Shown here in pieces: positions 8,791 to 16,999 of a DNA stretch of 40,430 nt. Where the stretch lies: contig JBJKSB010000083.1 of assembly GCA_046704385.1 (NCBI GenBank), forward strand, positions 1 through 40,430, given 5' to 3'. The notes under the pieces were generated by a model. That model was not told the origin of the DNA and ran no database searches. It was given only the letters and a program-made list of their open reading frames with translations. The stretch is from GH45 sp046704385 (GTDB taxonomy: Bacteria > Bacteroidota > Bacteroidia > Bacteroidales > SZUA-534). The position numbers and the translations under genes are program-made. How positions within the stretch are numbered: the first letter of the stretch is position 1; each line of letters opens with the position of its first letter.

Positions 8791-10020
8791 TTAAAGGTTT
8801 AGCTCATTTAGAATTTTTTGGGTACCACCCCTCATTTTAGTCACATAATCTGAAGCTGAAATTCCTGAATCATTTCTAAAATTTTCATCTTCTAAAAGCA
8901 AATTCATAACTGAGCTAAAATCGTCATAATTGTTAATTGAAAATCCCGATTTTAAGTCTATCAAATCACATGCTTCCCGGAATCGTTTATAGTTTGGCCC
9001 AAAGACCACTGGTAAACTGTAGGTTGCTGCTTCGAGCGTGTTGTGAATTCCGTTCCCGAATCCTCCACCTATATAGGCAATTATTCCATAGCGGTACACG
9101 GATGAAAGGATGCCGATACTATCAATAAGAAGGATGTTAGTGGAGTTAATATTTTCCGAAGTTGCCTCCGAAAATTTGAGAACAGGTTGTGATAAAGTGG
9201 TCAGAATTTTATCGATGTGTGATTTGTGAATTTCATGGGGTGCGATAATCCATTTTATTAGATACCTGGTTTTCTCCATGTATTCGGCAATAATTTGCTC
9301 ATCTTTTTCCCAGGTACTTCCTGCTATTATTACTTTTTGCCCAGCGGTAAATTGTTCAATTAAAGGAATGGGTCTGGCATTTTGAACCAAATCATAAACT
9401 CTGTCGAACCGGGTGTCGCCTCCCACTTCTGTATTTGTAATGTTAATTTTTTCAAGTAGCGATTTTGAGTAATCGTTTTGCACATAAATCTTTGTAAAAT
9501 TCTGAAGCATTTTCCTGTACCATTTTCCATATCCTTTAAAAAACAGTTGCTTGTCACGGAATATGGCCGAGAAAATATAGGTTGGTATATTTTTTTTGCT
9601 TAACTGGTTTAGGTAATGAAACCAAAATTCATATTTTATAAAAAAGGCCACTTTTGGTTTTACAATCTGAATAAATTGTTGTGCCTTGGTTTTGGTGTCG
9701 GCGGGCAGGTAAAATACAAAATCAGCTCCTTCATAGTTTTTCCTGATTTCATAACCTGAAGGGGAGAAGAAAGTCAGTAATATTTTATAATCAGGATATT
9801 TTTTTCTGAATCCTTCAATAACCGGACGGCCTTGTTCAAACTCGCCAAGAGATGAAGAATGAAACCATGCAATTTTGGTGTTTTCGGGTATCGCAGCTTT
9901 TAGTCGGGCAAAAATATTCTTTCTGCCATTTATCCACTGTTTGGCTTTTAAATTAAAAGGCGATACCAGTCTGATTGCCAGGGTATAAAACCAAATTCCT
10001 AAATTATAAATTATAATCAT
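8791..10020 (-). CDS. waaA: 3-deoxy-D-manno-octulosonic acid transferase (Kdo transferase)
   Basis: This 409-aa GT-B glycosyltransferase adds Kdo from CMP-Kdo to lipid A precursor at the cytoplasmic face of the inner membrane. Evidence is the hydrophobic N-terminal anchor (about residues 2-20), the HSSSLGEFEQ motif with the catalytic Glu60, the FFIKYEFW segment, the AGSTW and APHEI motifs and the C-terminal YIGGGFGNGIHNTLEAA nucleotide-sugar loop. Length fits the family. It starts one base after the stop of the upstream outer-membrane protein gene, so the two are almost certainly co-transcribed and perhaps translationally coupled. Whether it adds one or more Kdo units cannot be read from sequence. 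Confidence 0.93.
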   Translation of the reverse strand: MIIIYNLGIWFYTLAIRLVSPFNLKAKQWINGRKNIFARLKAAIPENTKIAWFHSSSLGEFEQGRPVIEGFRKKYPDYKILLTFFSPSGYEIRKNYEGADFVFYLPADTKTKAQQFIQIVKPKVAFFIKYEFWFHYLNQLSKKNIPTYIFSAIFRDKQLFFKGYGKWYRKMLQNFTKIYVQNDYSKSLLEKINITNTEVGGDTRFDRVYDLVQNARPIPLIEQFTAGQKVIIAGSTWEKDEQIIAEYMEKTRYLIKWIIAPHEIHKSHIDKILTTLSQPVLKFSEATSENINSTNILLIDSIGILSSVYRYGIIAYIGGGFGNGIHNTLEAATYSLPVVFGPNYKRFREACDLIDLKSGFSINNYDDFSSVMNLLLEDENFRNDSGISASDYVTKMRGGTQKILNELNL

Positions 10021-10021
10021 T

Positions 10022-10792
10022 TTAATAATAATAATATCCGGTTGCCGGTTTTTGATGGAATGGGATAAACCATGCAGCTTTTAGTGTATAAATAATATCG
10101 AGTCTTTTTTCATCCATTCGCGAATTAGTGGTGTAATCCCAGGCTCTCCTGTTTTGTGTAAAGGCCTGAGTGCATTCAAATCCAACTAAAAAATGATAAG
10201 CACCCTGGTCACTAAAATTTTGCCATCCCACGCACTCACTGGTCGAAAGGCCGTTGCACATCCGGTCGTAACCTTTGCGATAATCACCTAAAACCTGTGG
10301 TGTATTGTTTCCCAGGTTCTCAATGTAAATTTTATGTTGTAAAAAGCCAAGTCCGGCCCTTATAAAAATTCCACTATTGGGATTAATGTTTCCAAATGAA
10401 AAAATTTTTCCGGCAGTCATTTTTAGTTGCATTCCGGCTTCACGTAAATTTATTTGCGCGGATTCACCATACATATTGGTTATCTCCCCCTCTGAATTAA
10501 TTATAGGTTCAAGGGGATTTTCCTTTACGTTCGGTCCAAAAATATAGCTTGCTTCAAGGCCCACCATCCAGTTGGTTTGTGTTTTATATCCGGCTCCTCC
10601 TCCAATTTCGCTACTAATGCCAAACCTTTCGGACAGGTCGCCACCAGGAAATAATAGCGAATAGGTTGCATAAACATATGGGAATTGTGCTGATTTATTT
10701 TCGCTATCTTGAGAGAATACGTTTTTTAAGGGCAAAACTAACATTAACAGCGTAATTATAAATATTTTAGTGTCAATCCCGGGTTTATACAT
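10022..10792 (-). CDS. Predicted outer-membrane beta-barrel protein, waaA-linked
   Basis: This 256-aa protein has an N-terminal signal peptide (hydrophobic FIITLLMLVLPLKNVF, cleavage after a VFSQ-type site). The mature chain is rich in Gly, Tyr and alternating hydrophobic residues (LFPGGDLSERF, GGGAGYKT, FIRAGLGFLQ), as in eight- to ten-stranded outer-membrane barrels. The C-terminus is a run of aromatics (TGYYYY), compatible with a barrel end signal. I do not recognise a named family. Its one-base gap to waaA and 16-base gap to the TIGR02265-like gene suggest a three-gene operon. A role in envelope assembly or LPS is a guess from position only. Confidence 0.7.
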   Translation of the reverse strand: MYKPGIDTKIFIITLLMLVLPLKNVFSQDSENKSAQFPYVYATYSLLFPGGDLSERFGISSEIGGGAGYKTQTNWMVGLEASYIFGPNVKENPLEPIINSEGEITNMYGESAQINLREAGMQLKMTAGKIFSFGNINPNSGIFIRAGLGFLQHKIYIENLGNNTPQVLGDYRKGYDRMCNGLSTSECVGWQNFSDQGAYHFLVGFECTQAFTQNRRAWDYTTNSRMDEKRLDIIYTLKAAWFIPFHQKPATGYYYY

Positions 10793-10808
10793 CTGCTGGA
10801 ATTAATAG

Positions 10809-11366
10809 TTACTGCCAGGTAAATTCTATAATAGTCTCAGGTTGCCCTGATGATAAATGACTTTGAAACTTGTAAGATACATTATTACAGCTACACAATT
10901 CCAGGGCTCGGGCACACCAGCCGGCAACCCTGTACTCGGTAATTCTGTTTATACCATCAAATTCTTTTATTTTCATCATTACCTTTCCTGGTGATGTTTG
11001 AGATACTTCAATTGATGAAGGATTATAAAAAGCCTGCATCATATTGGCAGCTCTTTTCATAAGGTATTGCGGACTGGCAACCAGCAAAAAAACTTTATAA
11101 ATACCTTTTAGAGCTACCTCAGCACTAAACCGGCCCAACTCGTCTCCGGCTTTTTGACTGTTGTTTTGATATAACAATTCGTTGAGCTTGTTAACTGGCT
11201 GATAATAAGCGATGTTTATATCAAACCAACCACCAACATCCAATGGCCCAGTATAAAGTTTTTTTGATTCTTCGGGTAATGAATTCAACCATTCATCGTA
11301 TTTTCCCGGAAATTTGGTTTTAATAAAATCGCGGGTAGTTTTAATACCAGTACCTTTAACTTGCAT
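10809..11366 (-). CDS. TIGR02265/DUF2378-like soluble protein
   Basis: This 185-aa protein lacks a signal peptide or membrane helix. Its order of motifs recalls the TIGR02265 (DUF2378) family best known as a large paralogous set in myxobacteria: an opening VKGTGIKTTRDFI, a PEES-type segment, GGWFDINIAYYQP, the core DELGRFSAEVALKGIYKVF, then SPQYLMKRA, and a final VAGWCARALELC plus a C-terminal beta strand (IIEFTW). That fold resembles heme-NO-binding/V4R small-molecule binding domains, but function is unknown. Two Cys pairs lie near the C-terminus (WCARALELCSC). It is the first gene of the minus-strand run leading to waaA and has its own promoter. Assignment is by eye and needs a profile search. 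Confidence 0.6.
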   Translation of the reverse strand: MQVKGTGIKTTRDFIKTKFPGKYDEWLNSLPEESKKLYTGPLDVGGWFDINIAYYQPVNKLNELLYQNNSQKAGDELGRFSAEVALKGIYKVFLLVASPQYLMKRAANMMQAFYNPSSIEVSQTSPGKVMMKIKEFDGINRITEYRVAGWCARALELCSCNNVSYKFQSHLSSGQPETIIEFTWQ

Positions 11367-11388
11367 GTTCAGAATAATTTTATGCAGA

Positions 11389-11418
11389 CAAAATTAAAAG
11401 TTTACTTTTCTAAATCAA
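11389..11418 (-). promoter_or_regulatory. Promoter for the TIGR02265-like/OMP/waaA operon
   Basis: On the minus strand TTG (11418-11416), a 19-bp spacer and TAATTTTG (11396-11389) fit the Bacteroidota consensus. The ATG at 11366 follows 22 bases later. It diverges from the heptose kinase promoter. Confidence 0.55.
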
Positions 11419-11497
11419 TATTAATAGAATAGTTTCGTTTTTAACTGTTGATAATTTATTAAAATTGAATTTTATACCGTTTAATTAAATCAAGGTT

Positions 11498-11505
11498 TAT
11501 CTTTG
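11498..11505 (+). promoter_or_regulatory. Putative -7 element for rfaE1
   Basis: TATCTTTG matches TAnnTTTG, 73 bp before the start codon of the heptose kinase gene. The -33 side is weak (TTTA at 11471-11474, spacer 23). Confidence 0.4.
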
Positions 11506-11578
11506 TTACCATATTATCAGTATTTAAATTTACGGGAAGGTTATAGAAACCGACAACCAAAATATTATTTATAACATC

Positions 11579-12574
11579 ATGAAGGAAATAATTGAAAAGG
11601 CATTCCTGGAATTTAATCATCAAACGATTCTTATAATTGGTGATGTTATGATTGATTCATACATGTGGGGTAAAGTTGAACGAATATCACCGGAAGCGCC
11701 AGTTCCAATTTTTTCAGTGATAAAAAAAGAGAACAGGTTGGGAGGAGCGGCCAATGTGGGTTTAAATGTTAAAGCGCTTGGTGCCAATGCGATAATGTGT
11801 GCCTTGGTTGGAGACGATTCAAAAGGCAGGGTTTTTAAAACCCTTTTAAAAAAAAGGGAGATGACTGATGCCGGAATAATGGTTTCAAAAGACCGCCAAA
11901 CAACTGTAAAAACAAGAGTTATTAGTGATACTCAGCATTTATTAAGGGTTGATGAGGAACAAACGGACTCTTTGTCACCTGAAGCAGAAAAGCTCTTTTT
12001 GAATCATATTGACAATCTTTTTTCACAATTTAAATTTAACGCGATAATTTTTGAAGATTACGATAAGGGAAATATTACCCCAAATATTATTCAATTTGTT
12101 GTATCGAAAGCCAATAGTATAAATATACCTACTTTAGTTGATCCTAAGCGCAGGAATTTTATTGATTATAAGAATGTTACCCTTTTTAAGCCCAATTTTA
12201 AAGAGATTTGCGAAGGAGTTAAAATTGATATTCCTAAAGGTGACTTCGCCGCACTTGGTGATGCTACACATTTACTGCGTAAAAGTTTAAATGCAAAATA
12301 CATAATGGTGACCCTGTCGGAGCTTGGAGTGTTTGTAACCGATAATGGTGATTACCATCAAATTCCGGCACAAATACGTGATATTACCGATGTGTCAGGG
12401 GCCGGAGATACGGTAATCGGGGTGGCGGCTTGCTGCCTTGCCGCAGGATTACCTATACGCGAGGTTGCTGCCATTGCGAATCTTGCCGGTGGACTTGTAT
12501 GTGAAAAAGTTGGTGTCGTTCCGGTAGATAAAACATCATTACAAAATGAGGTTATTACCTGTAATACAGTATAA
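11579..12574 (+). CDS. rfaE1: D-glycero-beta-D-manno-heptose-7-phosphate kinase
   Basis: This 331-aa PfkB-family kinase phosphorylates heptose-7-phosphate to the 1,7-bisphosphate in ADP-heptose synthesis for the LPS inner core. The N-terminal GDVMIDSYMWGKVERISPEA is the RfaE signature for the sugar site. LGGAANVG is the PfkB glycine motif, and DVSGAGDT carries the catalytic base Asp277 and anion hole. It is the kinase half only; the cytidylyl- (adenylyl-) transferase half found in bifunctional HldE proteins is absent, so a separate rfaE2 should exist elsewhere. Its position opposite waaA fits an LPS-core role. Confidence 0.92.
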   Translation: MKEIIEKAFLEFNHQTILIIGDVMIDSYMWGKVERISPEAPVPIFSVIKKENRLGGAANVGLNVKALGANAIMCALVGDDSKGRVFKTLLKKREMTDAGIMVSKDRQTTVKTRVISDTQHLLRVDEEQTDSLSPEAEKLFLNHIDNLFSQFKFNAIIFEDYDKGNITPNIIQFVVSKANSINIPTLVDPKRRNFIDYKNVTLFKPNFKEICEGVKIDIPKGDFAALGDATHLLRKSLNAKYIMVTLSELGVFVTDNGDYHQIPAQIRDITDVSGAGDTVIGVAACCLAAGLPIREVAAIANLAGGLVCEKVGVVPVDKTSLQNEVITCNTV

Positions 12575-12729
12575 AAATCCTGTTCCTTCTTATAAATCCC
12601 GATCAACTTTATTTAAATAGGGTAATCCACGGCATTTTTTAATCAGATGATAGGGTTATAAAAATGTTATTACTAATTTTAGTAGGTAAAAGTTGATTGC
12701 TGAACATCGACTTAATAATCGCCGGAATT

Positions 12730-15150
12730 ATGTCTTTTTTTAAAATACTGGTAATAGGTTTCGTTTTAACGTGTTCTGTTATTAGTTCAACAACGCAGGT
12801 ATATTCACAGGAAGCTGACAGTTTGCTGGAACAACTTCAGTTTGCAAAAACTGAGGAAGAGTTTATTCGTATTTATAATTCGCTGGGCAACAAATTACGA
12901 TACGCATATCCTGACAGTGCACTTGAATTTTACCGGTTAGCTTTTGACCTGGCATCAAAAAATAAAAATGAGCTGGATATTGCCGATGCTTACAATGCTA
13001 TTGGAAGTATTTGGGCTATAAAACATAATTACGATTCGGCTATGTATTATTCCACAAAAGGGATGAAAATACATGAAAGATTAAAAAATGAGCCGGGAAT
13101 TGCCAAATCATTAAACAGTCTGGGTTTAATCGAATTGCAAAAAGACAATCTTGAACCCGCAAAGAAATATTTATTAAGTGCCGTTGAGAAAGGTGTGGAA
13201 TTAAACGATAGTACTTTGCTATCAAAAGCTTACAATAATTTAGGTTTATTGTTTAAACGAAAAAACAACTACGATAGCGCCCTGTATTATTACCATGAAT
13301 CATTAAAAATTAAAGAGCAATTAAATGATTTATCCGGAATCGGTTCAACCACCAGTAATATTGGGCTGATATATGAAGACATAAGTGAGTTTGACCTGGC
13401 TCTTAAATATTTTAATCAATCCATAATAATTCGGCGTCAAAATAAAGACAGGTACGGCGAAGCCATTGTTTTGAATAATTTTGGTTTGGTTTATGAAAGC
13501 CAGGGAGACTTTAACAAGGCTCTGAGATTTTATAAAAAATCGCTGTCGGTTATGGTTGAACTTGGTAAACAGGCAAGAATTGCAACCTTGTACAATAATC
13601 TGGGTTCTGTTTCAGTGAAATTAAAAGACTATAAAAATGCATTCGAATATCTTACCAGAGGACTAGAAATTAACAGGAAATTAGGAAATAAAAGGGGGCA
13701 GATTCATACCTTACTTGACTTGGCTAAATTTTATGAAAACCTGAATGTTTACCAGAATGCGGTAATTCAATATAATCAGGCTCTCGAATTATCTTTAACC
13801 ATTGAGGATTTTGCTTTAAAATCAGAAATATATGAGGGGTTATATAATTCGTATCAAATGCTGAACCGGTATGATAGTGCTCTGTATTTTTATAAAAAAT
13901 ATACCCTTTTAAATGATACTATATTTAATACTTATAGTAAACGAAATGTTGAAAGACTTGAAATTAACTATCAAACCCTAAAAAATGAAAAAGAAAATCA
14001 GGATTTAATACGGCAAAACCAGGTAAAAGAAGAAAAATTAAAAAGATTGTTTCTTGGGGCCGGTATCCTGCTGGTAATTTTGGCTTCAATTATTGTTTTT
14101 ACATTATTATCATTTAAAAGTCGTCAAAAACTTGAAAAGACTTATCAATTGGTGCTTGAACAACGAAATGATATTCAAACGCAGAGCCATGAATTAGAAA
14201 ATGCCTATAGAAAATTGCAAGAATTTTCGAATTTTAAAGAGGAATTAACAAGTATGATAGTTCATGATCTTAAAAATCCTCTAAATATTATATTAAATGT
14301 TTCGCGTATCAAAAATTATCCCGACCGGGACCAGGTTATTTTACAATCAGGTAAACAGATGCTTAATTTAGTGATGAATATACTTGATGTGTACAAATAC
14401 GAGGGAAAAACACTTGGACTTGAAAAATCGGAACAATTTATTAATCCTTTGATTGATAAAGTACGTACAGATATGGGATTTCTGCTTTCAGAAAAAAGCA
14501 TCAGGATAAAAACCCATATCGATTATGATTTTAAAGTTAAATTAGATGCCGAAGCCATTGAGCGCGTGGTAGTAAACTTTTTTACAAATGCTATAAAATT
14601 CAGTCCTACAGGAAGCACCATTCAAATAAATACAGAACCGTTGAAGGATAACCGGTTCCGATTTCATGTAATTGACCAGGGTGAAGGTATTTCGGGTGAT
14701 AATATTAGCCAGATATTTAATAAATTTGAACAAAGAGAAAAACGTAAATTGGGTTATTCAGGGTCTACAGGAATAGGTTTAACTTATTGCAAAATGGCCA
14801 TTGAAGAACATGGAGGAATAATAGGTGTAGAATCGGAACTGGGTAAAGGTGCTGATTTTTATTTTGAACTTGAATATGTAGAAACCAAGATTAGTGAATT
14901 AATTGACAGTGATGGAAAAGGGACTTACCTGCTTTTATCGCGCGAAAACAGAAGAATTCTGTACCCACATATTATGTCGCTTCAGGAAAAAGATATTTAT
15001 GAAGTAACTGAAATTCGACGGATACTTAAAATGATTGACAAAGAAAATAAAGAATTGATAACATTCTGTAATCTGATTGAAAATAGCGTTTTAAACTGTA
15101 ACCAGGTTATGTTCGATGAATTGCTCGAACTTGCCCTAAGTAAAGATTAG
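12730..15150 (+). CDS. TPR-repeat membrane sensor histidine kinase
   Basis: The start is taken at ATG 12730, which begins a proper signal peptide (MSFFKILVIGFVLTCSVISS); an in-frame TTG 33 bases upstream would bury it. The 806-aa protein has about eight TPR units (residues roughly 35-400, recurring patterns such as AYNNLGLLFKRKNNYDSALY), a short coiled segment, a membrane helix near 440-462, a second coiled coil and a canonical kinase core. His512 sits in MIVHDLKNPLNII, the N box is TNAIKFSP, and the G boxes are DQGEGIS and GSTGIGL. Periplasmic TPRs probably sense a protein or peptide. After the ATPase domain about 88 extra residues form a helical tail of unknown role. The response regulator starts 4 bases after its stop, marking a cognate pair. 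Confidence 0.9.
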   Translation: MSFFKILVIGFVLTCSVISSTTQVYSQEADSLLEQLQFAKTEEEFIRIYNSLGNKLRYAYPDSALEFYRLAFDLASKNKNELDIADAYNAIGSIWAIKHNYDSAMYYSTKGMKIHERLKNEPGIAKSLNSLGLIELQKDNLEPAKKYLLSAVEKGVELNDSTLLSKAYNNLGLLFKRKNNYDSALYYYHESLKIKEQLNDLSGIGSTTSNIGLIYEDISEFDLALKYFNQSIIIRRQNKDRYGEAIVLNNFGLVYESQGDFNKALRFYKKSLSVMVELGKQARIATLYNNLGSVSVKLKDYKNAFEYLTRGLEINRKLGNKRGQIHTLLDLAKFYENLNVYQNAVIQYNQALELSLTIEDFALKSEIYEGLYNSYQMLNRYDSALYFYKKYTLLNDTIFNTYSKRNVERLEINYQTLKNEKENQDLIRQNQVKEEKLKRLFLGAGILLVILASIIVFTLLSFKSRQKLEKTYQLVLEQRNDIQTQSHELENAYRKLQEFSNFKEELTSMIVHDLKNPLNIILNVSRIKNYPDRDQVILQSGKQMLNLVMNILDVYKYEGKTLGLEKSEQFINPLIDKVRTDMGFLLSEKSIRIKTHIDYDFKVKLDAEAIERVVVNFFTNAIKFSPTGSTIQINTEPLKDNRFRFHVIDQGEGISGDNISQIFNKFEQREKRKLGYSGSTGIGLTYCKMAIEEHGGIIGVESELGKGADFYFELEYVETKISELIDSDGKGTYLLLSRENRRILYPHIMSLQEKDIYEVTEIRRILKMIDKENKELITFCNLIENSVLNCNQVMFDELLELALSKD

Positions 15151-15154
15151 TGCC

Positions 15155-15994
15155 ATGGACCGATATAAAGTATTTATAATTGACGATAATGTTGATAATC
15201 TGAAGACCTTTATAAATATCTTTGAGGAATATTGCCCCCAATACGATATTTTTCAGACAAACAATTCAAAAAATGCAGTGGAAATAGCTTCCAAAGTAAA
15301 GCCAAACCTGGTAGTTACTGATTGGGATATGCCTAATTGCACAGGTATTGATGTCATTAAACAACTTAAAGAGCAAAAAGAAACCCAACAAATACCTGTA
15401 ATTATGGCTACAGGAGTTCACATTACTTCCAATGACTTACAAGAGGCCCTTGAGGCAGGAGCCATTGATTTTATTCGAAAACCTATCGATCCTATTGAGT
15501 TGGTTGCAAGGACACATTCTGCATTAATGGTATTTGAATTTCAGCGACAGGTAATTGAAACCAAGGACCAGGAACTTACTGAAAGCTCACTCTATCTGGT
15601 TAAAAGCAATGAGTTTAATGAAGATATTACCAAACAACTTAATAATTTGCAGGAATTGATAAACAAAAATGAAAATATTCAGGCTAAAAATTTATTAAAA
15701 TCGATAATCAGCAGTTTTAACTGCCGTATTCAGGAAGATAGCTGGTACCGGTTCAATTTATCGTTTGATAAAGTGCATAAAGATTTTAATAAAAACTTAC
15801 TTGATAATTTTAGCGACCTAACCTCAACTGATTTAAAACTTTGTGCCTTTATTCGTTTAGGAATGAATAATAAGGATATTGCCTCGGTGTTAAATCAAAA
15901 TCCTGACAGCATTAAAGTATCGCGTTCCCGATTGCGTAAAAAACTTAATATTGATCAATCGCAAAATCTTGAAACTTTTCTGGCATCATTTTAA
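15155..15994 (+). CDS. Response regulator, REC plus LuxR-like helix-turn-helix
   Basis: This 279-aa protein has an N-terminal receiver domain with the acidic pair Asp10-Asp11 (IIDDN), phospho-acceptor Asp56 in VVTDWDMPNCTG, and the conserved Lys in FIRKPIDP. A helical linker (about 130-215) leads to a C-terminal DNA-binding domain (about 222-279). Its LTSTDLKLCAFIRLGMNNKD and SIKVSRSRLRKKL segments are those of the LuxR/GerE-like HTH that Bacteroidota commonly attach to TPR sensors. It should act as a transcription factor phosphorylated by the kinase just upstream (4-bp gap). Likely targets are nearby: the siaC promoter and the repeated 17-bp boxes downstream are candidates, but that link is inference. 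Confidence 0.9.
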   Translation: MDRYKVFIIDDNVDNLKTFINIFEEYCPQYDIFQTNNSKNAVEIASKVKPNLVVTDWDMPNCTGIDVIKQLKEQKETQQIPVIMATGVHITSNDLQEALEAGAIDFIRKPIDPIELVARTHSALMVFEFQRQVIETKDQELTESSLYLVKSNEFNEDITKQLNNLQELINKNENIQAKNLLKSIISSFNCRIQEDSWYRFNLSFDKVHKDFNKNLLDNFSDLTSTDLKLCAFIRLGMNNKDIASVLNQNPDSIKVSRSRLRKKLNIDQSQNLETFLASF

Positions 15995-16045
15995 AAATCT
16001 GATAGAAGCGAATTTTACTTATAGTCATTTTACTTAATTTTAACC

Positions 16046-16074
16046 ATTGATTAATTTTAATCAATAATATTTTG
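16046..16074 (+). promoter_or_regulatory. Operator-like palindrome over the siaC promoter
   Basis: ATTGATTAA, TT, TTAATCAAT is a perfect 9-bp inverted repeat with a 2-bp centre (16046-16065). A TTG inside it (16047-16049) and TATTTTG (16068-16074, 18-bp spacer) make an approximate promoter, so a dimer bound here would cover the -33 region. The AT-rich composition raises the chance of coincidence, but nine matched pairs are notable. Confidence 0.5.
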
Positions 16075-16130
16075 CTTTTTATGTAACAAAACTCATCGTT
16101 TATCAGTAAAAGACCTTTAAAACAAGTAAT

Positions 16131-16517
16131 ATGACAGTACCCTTTATTGTTGAGAAAACACAAAAAACACCCTATATCTGTTTTGATGCAAGTATAGGTA
16201 AGCTTGCGATAGTAGGTCATTCATTACCCACTAATGCTCAAGAATTTTACAAGCCTTTGAATGATTTAGTAGATAATTATATTAAAGATCCTCTTGATGT
16301 TACCGAATTATACTTCCAACTTGAATATTTCAATACCAGTTCATCAAAAGTAATTTTGCAGGTTTTTCAAAAATTTGAAATACTTAAAAAGATGGGTAAA
16401 GAAGTAATCGCAATTTGGTATCTTGATGAGGATGACTTGGATATGGCTGATGTAGTTAAAACTTATCAAACCAGTGTTGAGATTCCAATTACTTTAGCAG
16501 CCGTTCAGACTGAATAA
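16131..16517 (+). CDS. siaC: SiaC-like regulatory phosphoprotein (DUF1987)
   Basis: This 128-aa cytoplasmic protein matches the DUF1987/SiaC family end to end: TPYICFDASIGKLAI near the N-terminus, a central LEYFNTSSSK, and a C-terminal VIAIWYLDEDDLDMADV. Thr69 in FNTSSSK corresponds to the threonine (Thr68) of Pseudomonas SiaC that is phosphorylated by SiaB and dephosphorylated by the PP2C phosphatase SiaA; unphosphorylated SiaC activates the diguanylate cyclase SiaD. The fold is STAS-like. None of SiaA, SiaB or SiaD is in this window; instead it follows a TPR kinase/response-regulator pair. It is monocistronic, with an operator-like palindrome upstream and an intrinsic terminator downstream. 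The family is clear; the partners here are unknown. Confidence 0.85.
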   Translation: MTVPFIVEKTQKTPYICFDASIGKLAIVGHSLPTNAQEFYKPLNDLVDNYIKDPLDVTELYFQLEYFNTSSSKVILQVFQKFEILKKMGKEVIAIWYLDEDDLDMADVVKTYQTSVEIPITLAAVQTE

Positions 16518-16545
16518 AGGATTTGTAATAATGTAGATTTAGCCC

Positions 16546-16578
16546 AAAGGACTGCTTTTAGTGGTCCTTTTTTCTTTT
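16546..16578 (+). terminator. Intrinsic terminator after siaC
   Basis: AAAGGAC (16546-16552) pairs with GTCCTTT (16564-16570), followed by a T-rich run to 16578. It lies 29 bases after the siaC stop. Confidence 0.75.
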
Positions 16579-16598
16579 ACTCAATCCGGAATATTTCT

Positions 16599-16615
16599 GT
16601 TAACCTATTGCTAAC
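16599..16615 (+). repeat. 17-bp box, copy 1
   Basis: GTTAACCTATTGCTAAC, one mismatch from copies 2 and 3. Within the box GTTAAC and GCTAAC are direct half-sites 11 bp apart (one helical turn), as in response-regulator boxes. A TAnnTTTG element (16647-16654) begins 48 bp after the box start. Confidence 0.7.
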
Positions 16616-16646
16616 CAGATTCTATTTCAGCATTTTATTTTGTCAA

Positions 16647-16654
16647 TATTTTTG
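16647..16654 (+). promoter_or_regulatory. Putative -7 element downstream of box 1
   Basis: TATTTTTG matches TAnnTTTG. A poor -33 region is compatible with activator dependence from box 1. A transcript from here could end at the 16886-16920 terminator (about 260 nt). Confidence 0.35.
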
Positions 16655-16693
16655 GAGTGAAAGGAAAAGGAAAGGTTTTTAAAATAAATTCAT

Positions 16694-16710
16694 GTTAACC
16701 TTTTGCTAAC
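16694..16710 (+). repeat. 17-bp box, copy 2
   Basis: GTTAACCTTTTGCTAAC, identical to copy 3. No clear TAnnTTTG element follows at the same distance as for copies 1 and 3. Confidence 0.7.
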
Positions 16711-16863
16711 TAAAAAAATCAACTTGGGTAAAACCTTTCCGTAAACACAAATAAACAACAGAAAATAAGTTCTTTAAAATATTGATGGGCAAAAGAGTAA
16801 TTGGGGATTGTTAATAATTGAATGGAGAGTGCAAATCCGTTCAGATTTTCAAAGTTCGTTCGT

Positions 16864-16920
16864 CTAAGTCTTTGACTTAGCATTAGGTTGGAGCCGTTTC
16901 CCGGGTGCTCCAACCTTTCT
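16864..16920 (+). terminator. Tandem hairpins ending in an intrinsic terminator
   Basis: The first hairpin is CTAAGTC-TTT-GACTTAG (16864-16880, perfect 7-bp stem). Five bases later GGTTGGAGC (16886-16894) pairs perfectly with GCTCCAACC (16907-16915) and is followed by TTTCT. The upstream siaC transcript already has a terminator, so these hairpins imply a separate rightward RNA ending near 16920. The minus-strand reading frame across this segment looks like chance. Confidence 0.6.
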
Positions 16921-16936
16921 ACACAAATACTTAAAT

Positions 16937-16953
16937 GTTAACCTTTTGCTAAC
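16937..16953 (+). repeat. 17-bp box, copy 3
   Basis: GTTAACCTTTTGCTAAC, identical to copy 2. A TAAATTTG element begins 49 bp after the box start, nearly the same geometry as copy 1 (48 bp). Confidence 0.7.
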
Positions 16954-16985
16954 CATTTTTCGATATTATATATTGATTTTTAGCC

Positions 16986-16993
16986 TAAATTTG
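16986..16993 (+). promoter_or_regulatory. Putative -7 element of a small-RNA promoter
   Basis: TAAATTTG matches TAnnTTTG exactly. No good -33 element is seen, but box 3 lies upstream where an activator could bind. Confidence 0.4.
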
Positions 16994-16999
16994 ATAAAC

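Noticed and set aside
16719..16913. 64-codon minus-strand frame in the siaC downstream gap
   Set aside because: It overlaps the tandem hairpins and terminator, and has no promoter or family signature.
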